Part shown: positions 42,591 through 50,532 of the stretch, one piece after another | Layout: the number at the start of each line of letters is the position of its first letter | How positions within the stretch are numbered: the stretch's first letter is position 1 | Assembly: GCF_002933275.1 (NCBI RefSeq) | Contig: NZ_PSSX01000018.1 | Coordinates: forward strand, 1 to 64,000 | Length of the DNA: 64,000 nucleotides | Origin: Marinobacter maroccanus | GTDB lineage: Bacteria; Pseudomonadota; Gammaproteobacteria; Pseudomonadales; Oleiphilaceae | Direction of reading: 5' to 3' | The notes under the pieces: generated by a model | The model's input: only the letters and a program-made list of their open reading frames with translations | The model's database searches: none | What the model was told of the DNA's origin: nothing | Position numbers and translations under genes: made by a program

Positions 42591-45500
42591 CTATTTCAGT
42601 GAACCTCGGTCTCTGTTACCGCGGGGGGAGGAAGGGAGCACCTGTTGCGCTAATGGCAAAGTGAGTTTGAAAGTAGCGCCGAGCTGGCTTGGTTCTAGAA
42701 CAATCAAGCCACCCATTTTCTCAACAAGCGTTTTACAGATGGAAAGGCCTAGCCCGAGACCACTGGATTTATTGGAGTGGATAAAGGGTTCGAAAACCTG
42801 GGAGCCAAGATGGGATGGAACGCCAGGCCCATTGTCCGAAATGGATAAGATCAGGTGCTGATCCTTCTCACGAAGTTTGCCAACAATCTCAATGCGCGGA
42901 TTCTCCGCCGAGGACTCAAGAAGAGCTTCAAGAGCATTATCAATCAAATTTCCAAGAACGTGCATGAGAGCCGACTCGGAAACAAGGACATTCACCTCAA
43001 CTCCCTGAGTCGAGAAAGCAACACCGGACAAGCGATCGGCGTTGAGCTTGGCGGCACGTTGAATCACTTTGGACAAGGGTGTGGGCTTCAATTCCAGTTC
43101 ATGAGCAGATGTGGGCGCTAGAAAATCTCTCAGCTCACTTATCATGAGCTGGATTCTTTGAAGGCCCTCTGTGGCATCGGCTAGCGCCTCGCTACGTACT
43201 GTGTCACTGCTGTGACTCGCAGCGACGCGGGCAGCCGATAGCGCGTAGTTGAGAGGATTACCAATTTCGTGGATTAGGCCCCCCGCAAAATGGTTGAGGG
43301 TCCTCCACCGTTCCGAATGGATAAGCTGGGCTTCGCTGGCTTTCAGATCGCTGACGGCCCTTTCCAAATCGTTGTTCTTCGCTTCCAGCATCCTTTCTAG
43401 GCGGGTTCGCTGAATCAGATTGAACAGGCGAGTGGTAAGCTCTGGGCCAGAGAATGGCTTTGACAGAAAATCGTCTACGCCCAGTTTTAATGCCTGTTCT
43501 CGGACATTGCCTTTGGTATTGGCAGTTAGAAGGATGACCGGAATAGATCTGAGATCCTTGCTTGCCTTCAGCTCTTTCAGAATGTCGATACCATCCTTAT
43601 CAGGCAGCATATGGTCGAGAAGTATCGCCGTCGGTTGAAGCTTTCGGATAACGTCGACCGCAGAGCCGCCTTCTGATACCCACTCAATGTCGTAACTGCT
43701 CTGCAGAAGATCCATGAGAACGGCGGCGATGTCTCTTTCATCCTCAACAATGACCAGCGTCGGACGATCGCTCAGAGCCCTCGTGGTTGATCGCACCAGA
43801 TAGTGGAGTGATTGTCGCAGTTCAACCGCATCGAAAGGCTTTATTAAGAACGCATCCGCCCCGGCATCAGCGGCCGCTTGCTTTGTTGATGGACCGTTTT
43901 TGGCTGTGAGCATCACGATGGGCACGGTTTGACCGTGGGGATGCCGTCTGCACCAAGTCACAAATTCTGTTCCGCTCATGCCAGGAAGCATTTGGTCACT
44001 GATAACGCAGCTTGGCTTCAGTTGATCAAATAACTTTTGCCCCTCAAAAGCGTCGCATGCGATTTGAACCTGGAAGTCAGAGGACAACACCGTTCTTATG
44101 TAAGCCGCCATATCCGGTTCGTCATCAACCACCAGGCACAGAGGTTTATTGTTTTGGCTCCCTTGAACCTCTTTCTTGAAGCAGTTGAGATAATCAACTT
44201 CTGCGCTTCGTAAAAGATCCGAGCGATCATCCTCAATTACTGAGGGAGCTGGGATGTCTTGGTGGCACAGTGGAAGCGAGACAGTGAACGTTGCACCTGC
44301 TTCAAGTTTACTCTGGACGAAGATATTGCCGCCGTGGGATGAAACAATCTCTTTGACAAGTGCCAGGCCAATGCCCGTTCCGTGGTAGCGCCTGGTTTGT
44401 GAACCGTCGGCTTGGCGGTACCGCTCAAAAATCACGTCATGATCTTTTGGGTCAATGCCTATGCCATTGTCCGCGACGGTCAAAACCGCATGATCGTCGT
44501 CCTTCATGAGCGAGACAGACACTTCGCCTTCCTTGGCCGGTGAAAATTTAAAGGCGTTCTGAATAAGGTTGAAGCAAACGCGCTCTAGCTGCATCTCGCT
44601 TCCCAGGACGGGAACAACGTCATTGCTCACCGTGACCTTTAAACTCTTACCGTTTGCATCGCTGAATAACGCCGAAAGCTGTGATGCCGTGGATCTAACA
44701 ATCTGATCAAAGGCTAACGGGGAAAACTTTGGTTGTTTTCTCCCAGATTCGAAAGACATGACCTCCAAAACATCGTTGACGAGTTTTATTAACCGAGCGC
44801 CGTTTCTTACGATCCGCTCAATAACAACTCGGGCCTGTTCAGAAAGGCGTTCACTTTCAGTGTCTAGAAGGTGCTTTGCAGGTCCGACAATAACGGTTAG
44901 AGGGGTGCGAAGCTCATGAGATACATTGGCTAGGAACTCTGACTTGAGGCGATCCATTTCCTCAAGTTCTTGGTTCTTTCTCTGAATTTCCTGTTCCTGG
45001 CAGAACGTGTAGAACCGCTCCCTCTCTGAAAAATAGGCAGCAATATTTGCCACGACGCCTGTCAGGAAGATGAAGTAGGAATTGTTGATGACGATGCGCC
45101 AGGCACCTTCTGGTATACCGGACGCAGCGCTTACGGCCCAGTAGCTTGCCAAGGTGAGAAAGGTATAAAAAAGCGCTTCTTTGAAGGTGAGACCCAGCAT
45201 GAATCCGATGCCGAGCAGAACGAGGTTGATGCCAGCGTAGTAGGTCGATGTGGCTCCATCCGTTTGGTAGATGATGATTACGACTGTGAGAATGACCGAC
45301 GACGTAAAAGCCGCGGTGACCAAAAATAGGTATGGCCGGACGCGAGGTAAGGTCGTTATGGCGTACATCGCCATAAGAAACGCAACTTCAGCGATTCTCA
45401 GGAAGGCAAAATGAACAAATTTCTCGGGGTAGACCACGTAATCAAGCGGAATGCCAAGCGTAACAATGATGATGGAAATCAGGCAGCCGATCCGGTTCAG

Positions 45501-45617
45501 GTACGCACGATCCGCCAAATTCTTGTGTTTGTAGGCCTGGCGATAATGCTTCAGATGCGAGACATCGCCAAAAGCTGGGCTGAATTGAGCGAGGCTACGC
45601 GTAAGCGACTTGATCAT
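42591..45617 (-). CDS. Membrane hybrid sensor kinase with two kinase modules (6TM-HK-REC-REC-HK)
   Basis: 1008 aa from ATG at 45617. Six hydrophobic segments (about 44-62, 66-90, 95-117, 127-146, 148-168 and 178-196) with tiny loops, so the ligand is probably sensed in the membrane. Kinase 1: phospho-acceptor H234 (NVSHELRTPL), N-box NAFKF, G-boxes DNGIGID and GTGIGLAL. Receiver 1 with D541, receiver 2 with D668. Kinase 2: H783 (IHEIGNPLNY), N-box DNALEALL, G-boxes DNGPGV and GLGLGLSI. The gene overlaps the hydrolase gene by 23 bases. Resembles CqsS/LqsS-type quorum sensors in topology, but the double kinase is different. Confidence 0.9.
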   Translation of the reverse strand: MIKSLTRSLAQFSPAFGDVSHLKHYRQAYKHKNLADRAYLNRIGCLISIIIVTLGIPLDYVVYPEKFVHFAFLRIAEVAFLMAMYAITTLPRVRPYLFLVTAAFTSSVILTVVIIIYQTDGATSTYYAGINLVLLGIGFMLGLTFKEALFYTFLTLASYWAVSAASGIPEGAWRIVINNSYFIFLTGVVANIAAYFSERERFYTFCQEQEIQRKNQELEEMDRLKSEFLANVSHELRTPLTVIVGPAKHLLDTESERLSEQARVVIERIVRNGARLIKLVNDVLEVMSFESGRKQPKFSPLAFDQIVRSTASQLSALFSDANGKSLKVTVSNDVVPVLGSEMQLERVCFNLIQNAFKFSPAKEGEVSVSLMKDDDHAVLTVADNGIGIDPKDHDVIFERYRQADGSQTRRYHGTGIGLALVKEIVSSHGGNIFVQSKLEAGATFTVSLPLCHQDIPAPSVIEDDRSDLLRSAEVDYLNCFKKEVQGSQNNKPLCLVVDDEPDMAAYIRTVLSSDFQVQIACDAFEGQKLFDQLKPSCVISDQMLPGMSGTEFVTWCRRHPHGQTVPIVMLTAKNGPSTKQAAADAGADAFLIKPFDAVELRQSLHYLVRSTTRALSDRPTLVIVEDERDIAAVLMDLLQSSYDIEWVSEGGSAVDVIRKLQPTAILLDHMLPDKDGIDILKELKASKDLRSIPVILLTANTKGNVREQALKLGVDDFLSKPFSGPELTTRLFNLIQRTRLERMLEAKNNDLERAVSDLKASEAQLIHSERWRTLNHFAGGLIHEIGNPLNYALSAARVAASHSSDTVRSEALADATEGLQRIQLMISELRDFLAPTSAHELELKPTPLSKVIQRAAKLNADRLSGVAFSTQGVEVNVLVSESALMHVLGNLIDNALEALLESSAENPRIEIVGKLREKDQHLILSISDNGPGVPSHLGSQVFEPFIHSNKSSGLGLGLSICKTLVEKMGGLIVLEPSQLGATFKLTLPLAQQVLPSSPRGNRDRGSLK

Positions 45618-46497
45618 TTTTCTGGCCCACCCTGGCCATGAAGGTTTTGATGGCCGCCTCGTATTGAGGCCAGTTTTCAAACATTGGCATGTGGCCGCTC
45701 CCGTCTATAAGCGCGACATTGCTGTTCGGAAACATTGATGCCAGCTCATCGGTGCGCTCAATGGACACATAGGGGTCGCGGTTTCCACACATTACCAATA
45801 CCGGACATTGAATGCTCGGGATTATGTCGCTCAGGTCCATGTTTGCCAGATCCCTGAAGTACACTCCCATCGATGCGCCGCTGATTTTTTGAAGAGCCGG
45901 AAAGTAGTAGGGCAGGTAGGCTTGAAACGCGGTTGTATTGACGGTCTTCTTGGGTTCGGCGAGCACATCACCGATAAACAACCTGTGAATGCCCAATGAG
46001 AGAGAACTGGCTCGTAATGCCGGCGAAATTAACGCGCGTCCGAAGGCGCCGAGTTTATTGGCCATCCACTGGAAAGCAGCGTATATGCCACCTTCCTCTT
46101 CTCCCGTCACTGCACCGCCGATGGAAATGAGGCCTTGAACACGATCGGGCGCCACTGCCGCTGCGGCGATGGCCGCGTGTGCTCCCGTAGAATGCCCAAT
46201 GAGGATAAATGGTGCGGTCGGGCCCAGAAGATAATTGACCTGGTCGAGAACGGCGGTGGCAAGGCTGTCTGCGTCGAGTGTCGCAGAAGATTGAATCGAG
46301 GCCGACGGGTAGTGCCCAGGCAAGCCTATGATGAAGATCGGGCGATTACCAAACACAGATAGATGATCGGGCCACCAAAAATAGATAGAGCAAAGAAGGC
46401 CGTGGATCAGAACAACGGGTGTGCCTGGAGCATTTTCGTTAAATGCCAGGCATTTGAAGCCGTTGATGCCCGTTTCCTTGGGAGGCTGCGCTATCAT
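45595..46497 (-). CDS. Alpha/beta hydrolase, operon partner of the sensor kinase
   Basis: 300 aa from ATG at 46497 (GAAGG upstream; a GTG 25 codons earlier is possible). Oxyanion IHGLL, nucleophile elbow G-H-S103-T-G, acid D241 (CGNRDPYV) and H269 (GSGHMPMFE) form a full catalytic triad, with a helical cap between about 130 and 220. Soluble, no signal peptide. Translational overlap with the kinase gene implies a common process: making, releasing or degrading the ligand sensed by the kinase is the obvious idea, but the substrate is unknown. Confidence 0.85.
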   Translation of the reverse strand: MIAQPPKETGINGFKCLAFNENAPGTPVVLIHGLLCSIYFWWPDHLSVFGNRPIFIIGLPGHYPSASIQSSATLDADSLATAVLDQVNYLLGPTAPFILIGHSTGAHAAIAAAAVAPDRVQGLISIGGAVTGEEEGGIYAAFQWMANKLGAFGRALISPALRASSLSLGIHRLFIGDVLAEPKKTVNTTAFQAYLPYYFPALQKISGASMGVYFRDLANMDLSDIIPSIQCPVLVMCGNRDPYVSIERTDELASMFPNSNVALIDGSGHMPMFENWPQYEAAIKTFMARVGQKNDQVAYA

Positions 46498-46638
46498 CTT
46501 AAAACCTTCTATTACATTCCTTTGCGTGCAAAGATACGGTAGTTTGGCGGGAGTTTCCGGGGACGGAGCCACAAAACCGGATAACCTACCGCTAAAATGG
46601 GCACTGGTCAGCAGATTTAGCTTCGCTGATCCGGAAGA

Positions 46639-47028
46639 ATGGGTCTTTATCTAAAGACAACACCACAAGGACTGTGTGTGATTCACTGCATTTCAGGGCA
46701 ACCTGATGTGATTCGTTGTCAGCTTCCTTGCGACAACATCATATTTCACAACTACGAAAGCCCGCTTCCAACGCTATCAGTTGGAGGCATTCTCATATTT
46801 CACGAACCTTCTAGGCCATGGCTGACGAATCCTCCACGTTTGCCAACTTCGACGCATCGGATCCTGCTTGCGGAAAATCCCAGTGCCGGAGATATTAAGG
46901 CTGCAGTCAATCGCCTCGGAATTGCCCGAGTAACTGACCTGGCCGGGCTCTCCGCTTCAATAAAGAGCGTATTGCAGCTTTCGGCGCTTTCAGTTGCTCA
47001 AAGCCGCATCGAGGATTCGGCCTTATGA
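46639..47028 (+). CDS. Protein of unknown function, signalling module
   Basis: 129 aa, divergent from the hydrolase gene across a 141-base gap that should hold promoters for both. No recognisable family. Beta-rich first half (VIHCISGQPDVIRCQLPCDNIIFH) and helical end (IKAAVNRLGI...SASIKSVLQLSAL). It overlaps the receiver gene by four bases (ATGA), so it is a genuine part of that operon. Confidence 0.6.
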   Translation: MGLYLKTTPQGLCVIHCISGQPDVIRCQLPCDNIIFHNYESPLPTLSVGGILIFHEPSRPWLTNPPRLPTSTHRILLAENPSAGDIKAAVNRLGIARVTDLAGLSASIKSVLQLSALSVAQSRIEDSAL

Positions 47029-47996
47029 CTGACTTGCCGATTTCCGTTGCTTTTGTTGATGACGAACCTCGCGCACTGAGAGCCTTCACTTGGGAGTTTG
47101 GCGAGGATTTTCAGGTTAAAACCTTTCCTGGTGGTGCAGAGCTATTGAGCGCGTTGGACGCTGGGGAGCATTTCGACGTGCTGATTAGTGATCAGCGAAT
47201 GCCGGGGATGACGGGCGATCAAGTTCTTAGGCAGGTAAGCGAGAAATATCCGCAGATGCGGCGATTGGTAATGACAGCCTATGCTGATGTCGCGCCGCTT
47301 CAGAATTGTATTAATGACGCCGGCATTGACGGCTACCTTGAAAAACCGTGGGATCCGGCTGAGGTTCGTGAATTTGTCCAGCGCTCGCATGAGCGCCGTT
47401 CGCAAGAGATAGAAAGAGAAAAACGCCGCATATTTGCAGCGGGTGAGCGATGGACGATTATCCGGAAAGATAGAGAACGGGACCTTGCTCAGATCTGTGC
47501 GGCCTTGGGTTTCGACCACAATGTGTGCTCCACTTTTTTTCACGTTTTAGAACTTGCGTCGACGCCGCGGGCTTATGATTGGTCCGATTTGTTGCTTGTT
47601 GATAAAAATCTAGAACAAGAGCTTGCGCTAGATTTTCTGTCGATGATCGAGTCGCTAATGCTGACAGGGTCAGAACTGCCAGACCCTGCACGGCGAGCTC
47701 TTTTTTATTGGTGGATGCTGCTACGAGGGTGTCCAGAAGGGCAGGGTAGCCGCTTTTTCCAGCATGAAAATCAAGAAAAAAACATCTCCCTTTCCTTCGA
47801 TGCCGGTGCCCCGTTTGGAGACAGCATCCTGGATCCCTGTGGTGATCGGGACTCCAATACCTTGCGGCAAAATGCTCTGCTCTTGCTAATTATTCGGGAG
47901 CTTGAAAATCTGGGTGGCCGTTTGGATCTGGAGGCAGATAAGACTCGGTTTCGTGGGGATTTGCTCATTCAAGCCTATTCGGGGGTTACAGGATGA
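47025..47996 (+). CDS. Response regulator with an unrecognised C-terminal output domain
   Basis: 323 aa. The receiver domain (about 5-125) has the acidic pair V-D-D-E, phospho-acceptor D56 (ISDQRMPGM), T84-like TAYAD and K in YLEKPWDP. A short coiled linker (HERRSQEIEREKRRIF) leads into about 185 residues without any known DNA-binding or enzymatic motif. The ISDQRMPGM...EKPWDP style is that of receivers working with hybrid kinases and HD-GYP/PAS outputs, but neither is present here. Overlaps the LuxR-type gene by four bases. Confidence 0.8.
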   Translation: MTDLPISVAFVDDEPRALRAFTWEFGEDFQVKTFPGGAELLSALDAGEHFDVLISDQRMPGMTGDQVLRQVSEKYPQMRRLVMTAYADVAPLQNCINDAGIDGYLEKPWDPAEVREFVQRSHERRSQEIEREKRRIFAAGERWTIIRKDRERDLAQICAALGFDHNVCSTFFHVLELASTPRAYDWSDLLLVDKNLEQELALDFLSMIESLMLTGSELPDPARRALFYWWMLLRGCPEGQGSRFFQHENQEKNISLSFDAGAPFGDSILDPCGDRDSNTLRQNALLLLIIRELENLGGRLDLEADKTRFRGDLLIQAYSGVTG

Positions 47997-48595
47997 GTTA
48001 CGTGAATATAACCATCATTTACCCCTACCGACTTCTTGCCGATGCATTTGCAATCAGCATTAACAAGCTGCCGGATTTTTACGTTGCTCATCAAATCGAA
48101 GCTTTGAGCGAGTTGTGGGAAAGCGTAGAAGACACCGATCTGATCCTAGTGGATTCGGACCTTTTGAAACAGTCTTCGTTCAGAGACATCGTAAAAATTA
48201 AAAAGCGGTTTCCACAGGCAGAATTAGTCGTCCTGGGTATCGTTTCTGCACCAGAGGTTTTGATTGCCAGAGGTTGTGCTGGCTATATCGACCTTCACAG
48301 AGGTTTCGATGAAGCCATTCATCTGATCACCAGAGTAGGTCGCGGTGCTGCGGGTGGCATTTTGTCGAGCTCTAAGTCGGCGTCGGTGAGCGCTATGGAC
48401 ACACTTTCCTTGCGAGAAAGCCAAACCCTGAATCTCATATGGGACGGCATGACGAATAAAGAGATCTGCGATTTCCTTGGGGTAAAGCAACAAACGGTTA
48501 GCTCTTACGTGAACCGCTTGTGTGAAAAGCTCGGTGTGGAAACACGCAACGGCATCTTTCTTCTCAGTAGCCGGCTGCGGGATAAAACCTTGTAG
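47993..48595 (+). CDS. LuxR-type regulator with a degenerate receiver-like N-terminus
   Basis: 200 aa. The C-terminal LuxR/FixJ helix-turn-helix (LSLRESQTLNLIWDGMTNKEICDFLGVKQQTVSSYVNRLCEKLGV, about 138-185) is clear. The N-terminal 120 residues have the length and strand pattern of a receiver (LILVDSDLL) but lack the usual acidic pair, so phosphorylation is uncertain. Probably the transcriptional output of the module; the gene that follows is a possible target. Confidence 0.85.
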   Translation: MSYVNITIIYPYRLLADAFAISINKLPDFYVAHQIEALSELWESVEDTDLILVDSDLLKQSSFRDIVKIKKRFPQAELVVLGIVSAPEVLIARGCAGYIDLHRGFDEAIHLITRVGRGAAGGILSSSKSASVSAMDTLSLRESQTLNLIWDGMTNKEICDFLGVKQQTVSSYVNRLCEKLGVETRNGIFLLSSRLRDKTL

Positions 48596-48603
48596 GTTTT
48601 TTA

Positions 48604-48635
48604 AGACATTTTTTGTCTGTTTTTTACTACAGACA
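48604..48635 (+). promoter_or_regulatory. Mutually exclusive hairpins downstream of the LuxR-type gene
   Basis: AGACA (48604-48608), TGTCTG (48614-48619) and CAGACA (48630-48635) allow two alternative stems; both are followed by or enclose T tracts. It could terminate the regulator operon, act as an attenuator, or be a dyad operator (AGACA/TGTCT half-sites) for the next gene. Confidence 0.4.
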
Positions 48636-48697
48636 CTTTACAATCCGTAACATAAACTCTCCTCCTATATAAGGACATATATTGAGGAAACGGACTA

Positions 48698-49081
48698 ATG
48701 ATTGCTCTAACGAAAGGAAGCTCCATCTCAACCTCATTGTTTGTGTGTATTCGGGATGGAAGAACGGGCGGCTTCACAACAAATTTTCATCAAATCGTGT
48801 CGACGGATCCTTCTGTATCTTTTCATTCCCCGAACCCCTCAAAAGGCGCACTTGAGGCCATTGCGCTAAACATCTTGACGCTTGTATTTCCAGGCGAGGA
48901 AATCGAACTACCTATTGGCCGCTGCTCTACCCTAGCCATGAGTTTGCACAGGATGTTTGTGGAAGACGTGCTTTCGACGATGCCTGAGGAAGGCGGCAAT
49001 CTTCCGTTTGCAGTCGTTAGGGACTGGGCACTGGAAATCAGTGCAAACAGCGCGCAGCACTTTGCGAAGATCCCCGCTTGA
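48698..49081 (+). CDS. Protein of unknown function downstream of the LuxR-type regulator
   Basis: 127 aa, start ATG at 48698 with TTGAGGAAAC upstream. No recognised family; a mixed alpha/beta protein with no signal peptide or membrane segment. Its own promoter region carries the AGACA/TGTCT dyads, so it may be the target of the LuxR-type regulator. Confidence 0.6.
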   Translation: MIALTKGSSISTSLFVCIRDGRTGGFTTNFHQIVSTDPSVSFHSPNPSKGALEAIALNILTLVFPGEEIELPIGRCSTLAMSLHRMFVEDVLSTMPEEGGNLPFAVVRDWALEISANSAQHFAKIPA

Positions 49082-49198
49082 ACACTGGCCTTGCGGAGTC
49101 CTGATTTATGACGGCTAGTGACGAAACGCTCGTAAAGCACTTTGAACTTTCACCCAAGCGTCCATTGGACGGCTTTCAAACTGTCAAAGGGAAATGGC

Positions 49199-49810
49199 AT
49201 GAAAAAATTACGCGCTCTCTTGGCCAATCTCATGGTCGTCACCAGCTCTTTCACGTTTGCCGATTCTATTCGAGGCGTCACCGTTGGTGATCATTACTCA
49301 GCTCTTGACCTCTATTTCACAGAAGGTGAGCTCGACACTTCTGATGACCCGATGGGCAAGGACTACGGGTTTCAAGTTCACAGACTTGAGGTAGAGGATG
49401 CGATTCTCTTTGCCAGGTCACTTCCAACGGGCGAGCTCTACGACATCAATTTCGCTCAACTAGTGCCGATGAACCAGGCCGACGAATTCAAAGATGCTTT
49501 GTGTGAAAAGTACGCGATTTCACCTTGTGAGTGGGATACCACCACTCTGAAAACTCTCACCGGAAAGCCCTTACCCCAGTTCCAGGGTATGCGGACGGCG
49601 GGTGATACCACCATTACGGTGGGGATCTCCCAACCAAGACGATCTGATCAGAGGGGATTTGTCTGGGCCGGTGCAGACATCAACAAGGGTCATCCAAAGG
49701 ATTTGATTAATAAGTGGAAGCATGAGGCGCGCCTTGCTGAAGAAGAACAAAATGTAAAGGCGGCCCGTGAAATCAGCGAAAAAGCCGATCGTGTTGAAAT
49801 GAAGTTTTAG
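49199..49810 (+). CDS. Predicted secreted protein, unknown function
   Basis: 203 aa from ATG at 49199 (AAAGGGAA upstream). A signal peptide (MKKLRALLANLMVVTSSFTFA) precedes a mature periplasmic domain with two cysteines (LCEKYAISPCEW), probably a disulfide, and a charged C-terminal helix. No family recognised. May belong to the signalling module or be independent; an overlapping short reading frame at 49108 is not supported. Confidence 0.7.
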   Translation: MKKLRALLANLMVVTSSFTFADSIRGVTVGDHYSALDLYFTEGELDTSDDPMGKDYGFQVHRLEVEDAILFARSLPTGELYDINFAQLVPMNQADEFKDALCEKYAISPCEWDTTTLKTLTGKPLPQFQGMRTAGDTTITVGISQPRRSDQRGFVWAGADINKGHPKDLINKWKHEARLAEEEQNVKAAREISEKADRVEMKF

Positions 49811-49830
49811 GCCCTTTCCGGTGCAATCTG

Positions 49831-49914
49831 GCCGTCATTGGGTTGCCCCTTGCCGCGATTCAGTTGCCCCTCGCCGTCATCGGGTTGTGACAAACCTTCC
49901 TTGGGTTGTTTCTC
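49831..49914. repeat. Four tandem 21-base repeats (iteron-like)
   Basis: Units start at 49831, 49852, 49873 and 49894. The first, GCCGTCATTGGGTTGCCCCTT, is matched at about 16, 15 and 14 of 21 positions by the next three, and the GTTG core at unit positions 12-15 is kept in all four. The period of two helical turns fits iterons bound by a replication initiator; the repA gene is 600 bases downstream. Remnants of an IS21-type multi-repeat end are the alternative. Confidence 0.6.
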
Positions 49915-49925
49915 ATGTGACACGA

Positions 49926-49953
49926 TTGCGCGATGTATCGCGTATGGTACACT
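49926..49953 (+). promoter_or_regulatory. Promoter and palindromic operator of the HigA-type gene
   Basis: TTGCGC (49926-49931) and TACACT (49948-49953) are 16 bases apart. A perfect palindrome CGCGAT-GT-ATCGCG (49929-49942) covers the end of the -35 and the spacer, the usual place for autorepression by a HigA-type protein. Confidence 0.6.
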
Positions 49954-49984
49954 TCGGAAAGGTTGTCATCGGAGGAACCGCACA

Positions 49985-50308
49985 ATGAGCAGCGCCGCCC
50001 CGATCCACCCCGGAATACATCTGGGACACGAAATTGAGCGCCACGAACTGAATAAGCGCCAAACTGCTGGATCGCTACAGATAGGAAGGATGACGCTTTA
50101 TCGCCTGATTAAAGGCGAGGCTGACATCACCGTTGATTTGGCACTGCGCCTGGAAGCAGGGTTTGGGGTTCCAGCGGTGAAGTGGTTGGAAATGCAGGCT
50201 GATTATGATCGATGGCAACATCAAGTGAAGGGATCTGAGTTGTCTCGTATTCCCCGGCTAGTAGAGCCAGAAACCAAGTCTCAGCAGGAACTAAATATGC
50301 TTTTCTAA
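49985..50308 (+). CDS. higA: HigA-family antitoxin-like regulator, no toxin gene beside it
   Basis: 107 aa from ATG at 49985 behind GGAGGAACC. HigA/VapI type helix-turn-helix (PIHPGIHLGHEIERHELNKRQTA, then MTLYRLIKGEADITVDLALRLEAGF). HigA normally lies downstream of higB; no HigB-like gene is found on either side, so this is either an orphan antitoxin (possibly neutralising a toxin encoded elsewhere) or a free regulator, perhaps of replication since repA follows. A terminator lies directly downstream. Confidence 0.8.
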   Translation: MSSAAPIHPGIHLGHEIERHELNKRQTAGSLQIGRMTLYRLIKGEADITVDLALRLEAGFGVPAVKWLEMQADYDRWQHQVKGSELSRIPRLVEPETKSQQELNMLF

Positions 50309-50319
50309 CAGGCAAAAGA

Positions 50320-50348
50320 AAAGGCCCGATCTGGTAAATCGGGCCTTT
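50320..50348. terminator. Strong hairpin after the HigA-type gene
   Basis: Perfect 11-base arms AAAGGCCCGAT (50320-50330) and ATCGGGCCTTT (50338-50348) with a seven-base loop. A-rich flank on one side and a short T run on the other make it usable in both directions. Confidence 0.75.
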
Positions 50349-50532
50349 CCAAGAAAATGGGCACCAAGCTGCAACTTGAGTGCCTGATGTGCGAGCTCCG
50401 CGCTAAACGAAGGAACACACGAACAGCCTTCAATATAGCGCGTCATGGCTCCCTTTTGCAAGAAATAAGGGTAGAGAATGACGATAGCACCTCTCTACAC
50501 GCTCTATTCACCCATGGAAAGGGGAATTCAGC
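50349..50532 (+). promoter_or_regulatory. Leader region of repA with inverted repeats
   Basis: Holds two stem candidates: CCCTT/AAGGG (50451-50455 and 50467-50471) and GTAGAGA/TCTCTAC (50471-50477 and 50492-50498). They lie 35-80 bases before the rep start, where copy-number control by leader structure or antisense RNA is common. A 65-codon reading frame here has no family features and no good ribosome site. Confidence 0.4.

Noticed and set aside
49108-49290. 60-codon frame overlapping the secreted protein gene
   Set aside because: The overlapping frame has a signal peptide and ribosome site; this one has neither.
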